64,000 nt of DNA from positions 62,001 to 126,000 of the forward strand of contig BDDD01001791.1 in assembly GCA_001972305.1 (NCBI GenBank), in the 5' to 3' direction. Source of the DNA: Cephalotus follicularis (Eukaryota > Streptophyta > Magnoliopsida > Oxalidales > Cephalotaceae). Within the stretch, counting starts at the first letter, position 1, and each line of letters opens with the position of its first letter. The position numbers and the translations under genes were made by a program. Positions 45,417 to 56,667 of the stretch are shown here, one piece after another. The notes under the pieces are model-generated. The model saw only the letters and a program-made list of their open reading frames with translations, ran no database searches and was not told the DNA's origin.

Positions 45417-47735
45417 TATTGAGATTAGTTATTTTCTTTGTAAAAATTTTAAAATTACATTTATTGGTCTGTTGTAACGTCTTTAAGCATTCAAAAATTC
45501 TTATTTAAATATTATTTTGTCAATATATTTATTTTTTAATAAATTGGTTTAAGTTCGTGTGGGTGTATGTAGTTATATGTTATTTCATCTACCGAGGAAA
45601 AAAAAACTTGAGAAGAAACATAGAATTTGTAATGGGTGATCATGTAATTTAAAAGGTTTCATCATCGAAAAGAGAGTTCCCGAGGAGGGCCAAAGGTGTT
45701 GTGCTCCCAATGCCTCTAATCACTAGCTTTACTCAATAGAACTTGCTTACATGCTCTACTATCTTAAGGGAAACTTAGTATTAGACGGTTTGATTAGTCT
45801 TTCACCTCATAATCATAATATGCAACTATAACAAGCAAAATTATGTTATTACCTTTAAAATGAGGAACTCGTCCTAAAACTTTTGAAGTGGAGGAGAAGA
45901 GTTTCCTCACAATTACCAATGCAGATCGTCAATTCCTTTCAAATGCCAAAAAGTTGATAGAGATAATCGTGAGCGTTTGTATTTCATCGCTAGAGATGAA
46001 ATTCTTGTATTTATGAAAAACGAACAACTACGATAGAGACTGTGTGCATAAGAGAACAATTAAATCTCTTAATTAATATCCAAAGCGACTCTCAGTAACA
46101 AATATCTTGACTCTAGCATCGATGAAAAACATAACAAATTACAATACTTTGTGTAAGTTACAAAATTCGGTGAATCATCCTTTGAACGCAAGTTCCCCTA
46201 CATCGTTTTACATGTAATCAACCATCATTTTTCATAGTCAACCAAGCATTTTGTGCACGTGTTGCTTAGAGCACATGCATTTTGTACGTATGCTGGTTTG
46301 ATCACATTTAGTTTGTGTGCATGTTGCATTGCATCATTACCTCTTGATAGAAAGATGGAGTTTAACATTACATTACCATTTAGATGTCCCCTTGGAGACA
46401 ATAGATTCAATTCAGGCATTCAAGGGCTAATCCTGAAATATGAAATTCTATTTGACCTCAAAAGTTTTACAATTAAGAAAAAAATTCGTGCAATAATTTG
46501 CAATTGAACAAATCCGTCCAAAAAATTAATTTGCAAGAGTCAATCTTGGTTCTTAATTATAATTAATGAGATCAGTAATTAGGATTAAATCTTGAAAAGA
46601 TGATGGGATTAATGGTATTTGAGACAATAATTTTGATATAAATAAGACAATTCATTACAAAAAAGTTTTTCTACGACAATTTAATAGTGTTAGATCAATG
46701 TAAAAAGTGGTTATTTGATATAAATTATGATGTTGGGATGTTGGAGGAACAATTCTTATAACAGTTAGAGCGGCAGAAGTCACGCCACAAGATCAAGAAA
46801 TGATGAAATCATCATAATTTCGTAAAAATTCTATGTACTATTCGGGGTTCTAGTGTCTGATTGCAATGAAATTTGTCTAGGTGCTTGAAAACTAGCAAAT
46901 GAGCAATACACATCGCTTTGCCATAACCTACATGCTATTCTAACGTTTCGGACTCGTTTTAGGGGTCTTTTGAGACATTTTGTATATATTTTCACGATTG
47001 TTTTGGTCTTTGTCGTTTTAATTATTTTAATTTCGTATTAATTGTTTAATTTCGTTTTAGTGTATGCTAAAACAGTACAAATACCCCATATTTATGGTGA
47101 CAGGGTGTAACTTTTTATCAATAATAATATTTTAGAGTTTTCTCTATATTTTTTGGTTGATCTTATGAATTCAAGAAAACTCCTTGTGGATTCGAGTGTT
47201 TATGTCTTACTAGAACGATATTTAGTTGTTCACGCTTCTGTCTCTCATTAATTCTCCGAATAATTGACAAGATTTTTACAAAATTATGACAATTCCATCA
47301 CTTTTTGGTCTTACAACACCAATTTTATCGGTCTAATTGTTCCAAAAATTGTTCCTTTAACATCTCTTCATCAATTAATGTTTAATAACTAACGAGCAAT
47401 TGAGATAGTATTTAATGAATGAGATGATACTTAATGTATTTAATTGACTGAGATAACTGATTTCATATATTTTATTTTTGACAAATTAACTAATTATGAA
47501 CCTTTTTTAAATCACAAACAAAGCCACCAAATATAATAAAGAAAAACTTCAATAATGAAAATCCTCAATTAACTAACTGTATTGAAAAGCTAAAACATTG
47601 AAATAGAAAATAATTGATAAGGCTTATTCAATAAAGAATTTTTTTTTGGTTATAAAACATATCAATTCCGTAATTGTGGGGTTTCATAACCGAAAAAAAA
47701 AGAACTGATGAGACTCGATGCAAACAATCTATTAT
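45417..47735. other. AT-rich intergenic DNA, possible LTR remnant at 46850-47290
   Basis: No genes recognised. About 46930-47250 reads like an old LTR tail (a poly-T rich stretch, tttatcaataataatattttagag, then ttcaagaaaactccttgtgga), but ends and target duplication could not be found. Confidence 0.4.
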
Positions 47736-48221
47736 AAACTTGATGTGGGGAAAAATCTATCTATACATAGAACGACATGTGTCTTTGGCAGACATATCCA
47801 ATTGTCTAGGGGTGTTAAAGCTTACATGTTGTTCACGTAAAAAGAATGTTTTAAAATTTATAGCCGCAAGTGCATGGATCATACAGTAACGGGTTGAACA
47901 CAGGGAAATGTTAAACTAGCTGTAATTTATCCAACCTAGGCGAAGCATGCAAAAATGAAGATTTAATTATTAAAAACTACTCCTAATTATGCAAAATAAA
48001 TCAAATAATCAAAACAGTAAATTAAGACTTCGAGAATTAAAAACACTGAATTCGAAATACCAAGAAATAAAGCATGCAATTTTAAGACGAATCAAAACAA
48101 TAAATAGAAGTGAAGAAAATATATAATTAAAAAGCGGTTTTAGGGTATAGGAACTTACCATATATTGAATTGAACAATTCCATTTAATTGAACGATCATA
48201 CCTTGATAACCATCGGTAGCT

Positions 48222-48370
48222 AGGTCGATACGGAGTGCGACGGTGATGACAAAACCTATGAGTAGTCATGCTAGGTCTATACGAAGTACGGCATCGACGG
48301 CAAGACGTATGAGTAGACATGCTATGTCTATACGAAGTGTGTTCGTTGTGACAAACCGTATGAGTAGACT
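48222..48370. repeat. About three 54-bp tandem units in the nested LTR
   Basis: Units share text such as acctatgagtagtcatgcta, then ggtctatacgaagt. The period is about 54 bp, a multiple of three, so one minus frame shows an 18-residue period (TSYRPSM-type). Diverged copies. Confidence 0.75.
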
Positions 48371-48763
48371 CCGTTGATTGAATTAAGCACCATTTATTCT
48401 CCAACTTTCAGCTTCACCGACAAGATGTTTGTGGATTTTAATCAGACAGACAAAGTGTGTGTGAAGGCAAAAAGTTTGAAGAGTAAATCAAATATTCAAG
48501 GATTTTTATTGATGAAATTGAAACAATAACAATCTAGGCTTGTTCTTCCCTAAAACCTTGAAGAAAAGTTTAGCTACTAAACATTGTAAAACAAACTAGA
48601 ATTGATAAAGAAGAAAATAGGGTTTCTACCAGCCTCTCCACACTCAATTTGGTCGGCCTTGTATTGTTTTTATACTACAAAACTGATCAAAAATGGAAAT
48701 AAATCAATCATAGTTATAAAATATGGCAAAAAATCTAACTTTCTATTTCTGCTGCAGAAGAAG

Positions 48764-49061
48764 ACATCGATGCTTGTAGTTGGACATCGACGCGTTTTGT
48801 AAAGAATCGCGTTTTGCTGAGATGCTCGTAATGAAGGATATCGATCCTTTTGAGAAGACGTCGATGTGTTTTGATCCAAAATTTACAGGTCGAATTTGCA
48901 CAAAGACATCGATGCTTTTAGTGAAAGACATCGATGTCTTTCTCATAGCATTTGAAGGTAGACTGTAATCCCAGAAAGGACATCGATCCGCACCAAAAGA
49001 CGTCGATGTGTTTACTATAAACCCAGCAAAGACATCGATCCTTATGAAAGACATCGATGCT
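48764..49061. repeat. 20-bp-step array of ACATCGATG cores
   Basis: Six-base ATCGAT-type cores start at 48766, 48786, 48806 (atcgcg), 48840, 48860 (gtcgat), 48889, 48908, 48930, 48982, 49002 (gtcgat), 49033, 49053. Neighbouring steps are 19-22 bp, with larger gaps where cores have decayed. Extended consensus is about agacatcgatg, followed by a T-rich spacer. Confidence 0.88.
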
Positions 49062-49989
49062 TTTCACCATGTTTCTGTAGAATTTTGTCAATTCTTCAAT
49101 TTTTAATCTTTCAAACTCCAATTTGCACAACTTTGGGTAGTATTCATGCACTTTGGCCCTTTTTGCTCTTGTACCTGAAAATCAACATAACGCAACCAAA
49201 GTAGTCTATTCCAAGTATAAAAATATCACAAATAAATCATTAAAAACAACACATTTTTATGCTAAACACATGTGTATGGGCCAGATGAAGCTCATTAACT
49301 CCAACTAGAGAAGCATGTGAGGACATACTCCCCGGCGTCAGTGCCGAGAAAATCTTCCTTGGTTGCATGGCAAAGGACGTCCTCCTCGACACCAGTGTCG
49401 AGGACCTCCTCCTCGACTGCATCACAGAAGACCTCTTCCTCTGCAGCATTGCAGAGGACCTAGTGCTCCAGGCACAAGCTCTTGACGTAGAAGACCTTGA
49501 AGCGGATAAGAGACCAGAGGACCTCTCCTTCCTTGTCCTCCACAGGATGAAACCATAAAATCAACCTACATTCTAGGGATTCACCTCTTCAAATATGGAA
49601 AGATAAAATACAGTAACGTATTGACACAAAATCTGGCAGAGATCAAGGGAAATGTCCGAGATCCTCGGCATTTTCCTAGGGGATACTTATCACTTCCGAT
49701 TTACACGCTCAGGCAGTTACAAACCAAGACTATAAATACCAGTTTCACAGTCAAAACACAGGTTAGCCATTTTTACTCTCAAAAGAACCTTATTTTCTCT
49801 GTGCAGTGTCTAACTTGAGCATCGGAGTGTCCCCGGGAGAACAACCTCCTAGACCTTCAACCTTCTTGCTCTTTCTGTGCAGGGACTATCAACCAAATCA
49901 CCTTCTTGGACATAGATTCAGGCGTTTCCATTAACAAATCAAAGCCCTCCACGTAGGCTGCTGTTGAAGGAAGGTTTTTTACATCAACA

Positions 49990-50010
49990 GTTGGCGCCGT
50001 CTGTGGGAAA
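49990..50010 (+). promoter_or_regulatory. Primer-binding site of the Tat element
   Basis: gttggcgccgtctgtgggaa follows the 5' LTR directly. The TGGCGCCGT start is complementary to the 3' end of tRNA-Asp type primers used by this group. Confidence 0.75.
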
Positions 50011-50034
50011 CGCAGCGAAAAGCCATCAAGAATC

Positions 50035-51860
50035 ATGCCTCTGAGAAAGAACATCAACAACTCTGGACCCACCGGCAACTGACGACAGGAGATACCACCT
50101 CCTCTTCCTAAAGCCGGTCAAGTTGCAGCTCTGGAGCAAGCTCCCATCATTGGGGAGCAACTCAATCAACTCCTCCAGGGAATGGAGCGATTGACAAATT
50201 TGTCGGCAACCAATCTAGCCAACCAGGTCCAGGCTGGGCCTTCCCAAACAAAAGATTGAGGGCAAAGCGATCTTGACAGGCCAGTGGTGGAGATTGGACA
50301 CCCTAGAGGTGCCAGGCAAAACCCGTCGAGGGGAGAGAGACTCCCCTAGAGGTGGTCAGGGGACAATATTCCCCTAGGGAGGAGACCTAAGATCAATGCA
50401 TCTCAGACGGCAGAGTCCTCAACTGTCTGGGATCAGCCCAATAATCCCAGAAGAGTGCATCCTGAGCACCAAGCCATGGAGGTGGATCCCCAAGGGGAAG
50501 CCAGGGGGCAGAGGATGCACGAGCGCGATCCAATGCCCCACGCAGAGCAGGAAAGGTCCAGGGGAGCAGGGTAGACCGTGCGGCAACACTGGCAGGGGAG
50601 TCACGAGTCTCTAGCAGGGCCAGGAACATTGAGGATGTAGAGCAAGCAATGAACAGAAGGCTTGCCGAGGTGGAGAGAATGCTCCAAGGAGCCGGGCATC
50701 CAAAGGGGTGTTTGTCAGAGGTGCGCAACATTAGCGCCCACCCCTTCACATCCGAGATCATGACGGAGCGTATCCCCAACGGATTTCGGCTCCCGAGCCT
50801 CGATAAGTATGATGGATCAACGGATCCTATTCAACATGTACGCACCTACAGACAAACCATGTTGGTGCACCAAGCTTCAGACGCCACACTTTGCCGAGGA
50901 TTCCCATCAACACTGACTGGAGTAGCCCAGTAGTGGTATTTCACCCTGGCTCAGAGATCAGTGGAGAATTTCGACCAGTTTATGGAACTGTTCGTAACCA
51001 AGTTCCTCAACAGCACTACGCAGAGGAGGAACTCTACGCATTTGATCAATGTGGTGCAGGGGAGAGATGAATCGCTGAGAGATTACCTTACCAGATTCAA
51101 CAGGGAGTCCCTCACGGTGAAAGACCTAGAGCTGTCCTTTGCCCTCGCAACATTGAATAGTGGGCTGAAGAAAAATTCATCCTTCACCTTCTCCATTTTG
51201 AAGAAACTCACGGTGGATATGGCAGACCTGCTGAGAAGAGCAGAAAAGTATGTCAACGCCGAGGAGGAGATGGCAGCCAGGAAACAGAAAACACCCTGGT
51301 CGGGCCATCAGGAGGAGAAATGGGAGAATTCACGAAATGCTCCCGGGAAGAAGGAGAAGAGGAAGGAGAGGTCTGAACTATCCAAATAGGACCTCAGGCA
51401 CAAGCTCTCCAGGAGAGACGACTCACCTAGGGGAAGGGCACCTATCCCGTCCTACAACAACTTTGCCCCCTCCTGGACACACGTACTAAAATACTTGCTG
51501 TGGAGCAAGATAAGGTCCCTATTCAATGGCTTGAAAAGATGACGTCCCCAGTAGAGAAGAGGGACGTAGAAAAATACTGTCGGTACCATCGTGACCATGG
51601 GCACAATACCGAGGAGTACAGGCAATTGAAGAATCAGATTGAGGACCTGATTCGAAATTGGCATCTACGCAAGTATGTAGACAGAGACGCTCCTCAGGGA
51701 AGAAGAAAGCAAAAGAGAGAAGAGGCTTCTCAGCAACAAGAGGAGCAGCAGCAACAGCCCATGGGTATTATTCACACCATCTCTGGGGGGGGTCACATCT
51801 GGTGGCGACCATAAGAATGCCAGAAAAGCCTATGGGAGGCAATCCCTTACTGTGTAGCAA
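50035..51860 (+). pseudogene. Tat element gag, interrupted
   Basis: Starts at ATG 50035 (MPLRKNINNSGP) and is soon stopped. The core gag runs in one frame from 50649 to 51389 with an in-frame TAG at about 50931. It includes the typical IPNGFRLPSLDKYDGSTDP and AQRSVENFDQFMELFVTKF blocks. A later piece (51500-51814) carries the histidine/cysteine knuckle-like KYCRYHRDHGHNTEEY that precedes protease. Structural protein of the particle; non-functional here. Confidence 0.9.
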
Positions 51861-51902
51861 ATTCATCACAGCAAAAGGCTGAAGACAGGTGGAGATGAGG
51901 AG

Positions 51903-54900
51903 GTGATATCCTTCTCAGAGGCAGACTATGAGGGAGTACGTCTTCCTCACGATGATCCAGTGGTGGTAACCCTTCAAGTGATACTTTTCACTATGAAGAG
52001 GATTCTCATTGACAGCGGAAGCTCGGACGATATCCTGTACAAACACGCATTTGATCAGTTGAGAATACCGACGGACCAGCTAAAGCCCGTGAAGACCCCA
52101 CTGGTTGGCTTTGTAGGGGAGATGGTCCATCCCTTAGGATCCATTGACCTGTCCATGGTTGCAGGCACGGCCCCACGCCAAACCCAGGTGGAGATGACGT
52201 TCTTGGTAGTGGACACACCAAGCTCTTACAATGCCATAATAGGGCGACCATGTCTGAACTTAATGGAGACGATAGTGTCCATGAGACACTTATTGATGGA
52301 GTTCCCTACAAGGTTTGGTGTGGGGAAAGCCAGAGGAGATCAACATGCGGTGAGGTAGTGCTACAAGACTGCCATCATGGATAAACGGAAGGACAAGGTA
52401 CTTCCTATTGCAAACGTGGAGTTCAAAGGAGACGTAGAACCTGAGCGTCCACAGCCTATTGAGGACGTGATCCAAGTGCCCCTAGAAGAGGGCAACACTG
52501 AAAGAGTTTTCCAAGTTGGTTCACAGCTTTGAGAGGTGGAGAAGGGGGAATTAATAACATTCCTCCAAGACAACAGAGATGTGTTTGCCTGGTCAGCAGA
52601 GGAGGTCCCTGGGATCAGCCCAAATGTAATGGTTCATAAACTAAGCGTGGATCCGATGAGGCCTCCGACCAGGCAAAAGAAGAGGAACTTTGCTCCTGAG
52701 AGGTAGCAGGCAATAGCCGAGGAGGTGAGCAAGCTATTGTAGGCAGGGTTTATTAGGGAAGTGCATTACTCAGACTGGCTAGTGAACCCAATCCTGGTCA
52801 AAAAAGCAAATGGCAAGTGGAGGATATGCATTGATTTCACAAACCTCAATAAAGCTTGTCTCAAGGATCACTTCCCTCTCCCAAAGATAGATCAGTTGGT
52901 GGATGGGACCTCGGGCTATAGAATGTTAAGCTTCTTGGATGCCTACTCGGGATACAACCAAATCCATATGTACCGGCCCAACAAGAACAAGACAGCTTTC
53001 ATCATGGACAGGGGGATGTATTGTTACAAGGTCATGCCTTTTAGACTAAAGAATACAGGGGCCACCTACCAACGATTGGTTAACAAAATTTTTGAGCCTC
53101 AGATTGGGAGAAACACGGAAGTCTACATTGATGACATGCTCGTCAAGACCCCAGCCAGGAGCCCCCACATTAAAGACTTAGAGGAAACATTTGAGGTACT
53201 GAGAAGATACAACATGAAACTTAACCCATCCAAGTGCACTTTTGGGGCACCTCTGGCAAGTTCCTCGGGTTCATGGTCTCAAGCAGAGAAGTAGAGGACA
53301 ACCTAGAGAAGATCCATGCAGTTCAGAGTATGAGGCATCCCCAGACCATCAGGGATGTTCAAAAACTGAATGGAAAGATAGCAGCCCTAAGCAGGCTTGT
53401 TTCGAAATCAGTAGAGAAGTGCCTTCCATTCTTTAGGGTGCTCAGGGATCCCAAGGGATTTTCCTGGTCAGGCGAGTGTCAAGCAGTTTTCGACAAGTTG
53501 AAGGAATACCTTGCTTCCCCTCCTCTGATCTCAAAACCTAAGGACGGGGAAGACTTGTATTTGTACCTTGGGTCCACCTCGGGCGCAGTGAGTGCAGTGC
53601 TAGTCAGGGAGGAGGAGAAAGTTCAAAAGCCAGTGTACTATGTAAGAAAAGCTTTGAATGATGCTGAGGGGAGGTACCTAGAGGTAGAGAAGTTTGCCTA
53701 TGCTCTGATCATAGCGGCCAGAAAATTGAGGCCATATTTCCAAGCCCATACAATCAAAGTTCTGACTAACAAACCACTCAAACAAGTTCTTGCGAAGCCT
53801 GACACCTCAGGAATATTAATCAAGTGGTCAGTCAAACTAGGCGAATATGATGTGAAGTTCGAAGCCAGACCAGCCATCAAATCACAGGTCTTGGCCGACT
53901 TTGTTGGAGATAATACACCTATGGAGTGTATGGAGGAGAACCCCTCCGAGAACGAGAGGGGGATGTGGAAGTTGTCCGTGGATGGCTCATCCTGCATCAT
54001 TGGCAGTGGAGTAGGGTTAGTATTAACAAGCCCAGAATGTTAGACGTTGGAGTATGCTCTGAGGTTTGGGTTTAAAGCTACAAACAACGAAGCTGAGTGG
54101 GAAGCTCTGATAGCCAAACTGAAAATTGCAAAACACTTGGAGGTGCAAAAGATAAAAGACTCCAGTGATTCTCAGCTAGTAGTTGGTCTGACAAGTAGAG
54201 AGTATGAAGCCCGAGAAGACCCAATGGCCAAGTACTTATCACATTTTTAGAGTTTAAAGTCAGCCTTCGAAGTTCTAAGAGTCTTGAAAGTACCCAGAGC
54301 GGAAAACGCCCGAGCAGACCGGTTATCAAAACTAGCCACGGCAGGGGAGCTGGAGAAAAATCACACCGTGCTAGTAGACTACCTGGACAAGCCCACCATC
54401 TCTGAAGTAGATGTGATGTACATAGACATACCACATGAGCCAAACTGGATGACTCCATTCATCAACTGGCTGAGGAACGAGATTTTGCCCGAGGACCCCG
54501 TAGAGGCAAGAAAACTGGTGTACAGATCAAACAGATTTCATCTCCGAGATGAGATCCTCTACAAAAGGTCATTCTCTTTTCCTTGGCTAAGGTGCCTGAC
54601 TCCCTTAGAGGCTGATTATGCTCTAAAGGAGGTCTATGAAAGAGTTTGTGGCAACCACATGGGGGGCAGAACATTGTCTCACAAGCTGTTAAGGCAGGGT
54701 ACTACTGGCCGACTTTGCATCAAGATACTATAGACTTGGTAAGAAAATGTGACAAATGACAGAGGAACGCAAACATAAGTAGAAGACCTTCTCAACCTCT
54801 AACGTCTATCACGGCCCCTTGGCCCTTTGCACAATGGGGAATGGACTTCATCGGACCACTACCCATGGATACAGGCCAGAGGAAGTTTTTCACTGTGGTA

Positions 54901-55670
54901 GTGGATTATTTTACCAAGTGGGTAGAAGCAGAACACCTGGCTACCATCACAGAGAAGAAAACAGAAAGTTTTGTATGGAAATCCATCATTTATAGATTTG
55001 GAGGCTCGAGGACAATAGTCTCAGACAATGGAAAATAGTTTGATTGTCAGGCATTCCGCGACTTTTGCAAAGAGTGGAGAATAGAGCATAGGCTTGCTTC
55101 AGTAGCCTACCCCCAGAGCAATGGACAAGCCAACGTGATTAACAAAGAAATCATCTCGGGCTTGAAGAAGCGTCTTGAAGACAGCAAAGGAAGATGGACA
55201 GAGGAGCTACCAAGTGTACTATGGGCATATAGAACCACTCCTCGGACCACAACTGGTGAGTCCCCATGCAGTCTTTGTTTTGGTGATGAAGCTATGATAC
55301 CGGTGGAGATTGGCGTACAATCGCCAAGGGTTGTGCAGAAGAGAACAATGAAGAAGGACATAGATGCCTCCTTGATTTAGTAGAAGAGCTCAGAGATAAG
55401 GCCGCCATCAGAGTTGCAGCTTACCAACAGAGGGGAGCCGTTACTATAACAAAAGGGTAAGCCCCAGATCACAAAGGCAAGGAGATCTAGTTCTACGCAA
55501 CTCAACTATTGCGAATCCAACTGGTACCAGAGGAAAACTAGCTCCCACCTGGTAAGGACCATACAAGATCAAGAGAGTGCTCTGCCCAGGAACATTCAAA
55601 CCTGAAACTCTGGGGGGAAGGGAGATTGCCAGAGCTTGGAATGTCGAGCATCTGAGGAAATACTATCAAT
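51903..55670 (+). pseudogene. Tat element pol: protease, RT, RNase H, aRNase H, integrase (interrupted)
   Basis: Protease DSGSSDD at about 52014. RT from about 52761, with RICIDFTNLNKAC, FLDAYSGYNQI and the catalytic YIDDM at 53123-53137. First RNase H (LYLYLGSTSGAVSAVL, about 53560). Second, plant-type RNase H-like domain (LSVDGSSCIIGSGVGLVL, about 53970). Integrase zinc region (about 54655-54745) and core (GMDFIGPLPMDTGQ at 54838, then TIVSDNGK, SNGQANV). Stops or shifts occur at about 52357, 52530, 52740, 53290, 54041, 54248, 54732, 55038 and 55378. The domain order and second RNase H place it in the Tat lineage. Confidence 0.92.
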
Positions 55671-55927
55671 AAATTTTGTAAGTTTTACAAATTCAAGGCA
55701 TCAATGAAATTTAATTTTTTCTCAAAAAATATTTGCTCAAGATTATAGTTCCAAGTTTGCAAAGGACCGGAGATCCAATGTTCATGTCCTCAAACCTCTG
55801 AACAGCCACCGATCAACTCCCTTAATCGTGAAACTCTACTTTAAAGCATGTCAGACGACGCTCCTAAGGGGGCATTCAGGTCACATCTTGATACAGGTCC
55901 AAAGCTTTCTAAAGCTTTCACAAAGAC

Positions 55928-56040
55928 AAGACTCCTTTCGAGGAGCATAAAAAAAAGACTCATTCCGAGGAGCAAAAAGAGACTCCTTCCGAGGAGCAAA
56001 AAAGACTCCTTCCGAGGAAAGACTCCTCCCGAGGAGCATA
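55928..56040. repeat. Short tandem repeats (agactccttccgaggagca)
   Basis: Five copies of 17-26 bp between pol and the antisense gene. They differ by length of the A-run and by small deletions. Confidence 0.88.
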
Positions 56041-56610
56041 TAAAACCATACATACAAAAGACTTTCAAGGAAGCAATAAGACTCCCCACGGAGCGAACAT
56101 TGATCGGCAATACCATGGGAACTTGACCGACCAGACATAAAATCGTGTCTTGAAAGGCCAATCCATGGGAACTCGTAACGATCAAGTTTGTTGTACTGAG
56201 CACTTTGAAACAAGTGTCCCTACGAGGACTATAAGCTCAGACGACCTGGTCCATAACATGATGGACCAGACGATATCCTGCTCGACAAACCCATAGGAAC
56301 TTGTCTGAGCAGACCAAAAACTTAGCCTACGAACACAATAGAACTCGAAAAGTCTTGTTACTTAAGCATTTTTGAAACAAAGTATCCTACGTGGATTATA
56401 AAGTTTAAATGATCATATATATGAGAAGTCTACAAGTTAGACTGAAATAAAATTCCTAAGGGAATTGTGAACATATATATATGCAAAACTCAAGCACACG
56501 ACGCGAAGAAATAAAGACAAGATCCGAGGATACTAAAAGGTTCCTTTTTCATTCATGTTTAAACATTACAAGCTCATGCAAGACAAAAAACAATTACAAC
56601 TCAAAAGCAA

Positions 56611-56612
<2 letters not shown>

Positions 56613-56666
<54 letters not shown>
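56613..56666. repeat. (GA)n microsatellite
   Basis: About 27 GA units with a few interruptions, ending at the 3' end of the antisense gene of the Tat element. Confidence 0.95.

Positions 56667-56667
<1 letters not shown>

Larger units (their letters stand above)
47830..49268 (-). mobile_element. Nested solo LTR (1439 bp) carrying an ACATCGATG array
   Basis: Starts TGTTCACG and ends GCTAAACA in plus reading, with the exact 5-bp duplication catgt on both sides (47825-47829 and 49269-49273). It inserted into the 5' LTR of the Tat element and is therefore younger than it. On the minus strand the order is array (49061-48764), then a TATA-like gtataaaaaca (48676-48666), so minus is the likely transcribed sense. 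It holds two further repeats (54-bp units at 48222-48370 and the array). No internal domain, so a solo LTR, though a very small non-autonomous element cannot be excluded. Confidence 0.85.
47741..49989 (+). repeat. 5' LTR of the Tat element, split by a nested solo LTR
   Basis: The LTR occupies 47741-47829 and 49274-49989. The join matches the uninterrupted 3' LTR (cttacatgtgtatgggccag). A TATA-like ctataaatacc is at about 49730-49740. Reconstructed length is about 805 bp against 830 bp for the 3' LTR. Confidence 0.93.

Noticed and set aside
46253..46507. 84-codon plus frame and its minus partner
   Set aside because: No recognisable motif, no splice signals and no repeat support.
46850..47290. 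A further solo LTR
   Set aside because: The text resembles an LTR tail, but no TG...CA ends with target duplication could be found, so it is only mentioned as a possible remnant.
48009..48404. 131-codon minus frame with TSYRPSM repeats
   Set aside because: Produced by the 54-bp tandem units of the nested solo LTR.
48764..49061. CRISPR-like spaced repeats
   Set aside because: The repeats are only 9-10 bp, degenerate and at a 20-bp step, in plant nuclear DNA inside an LTR. No cas genes are present.
49240..49558. Open frames on both strands with LLL/EDL periodicity as a protein
   Set aside because: They arise from the short repeats in the Tat LTR; the same frames occur in the 3' LTR (59585-59980).
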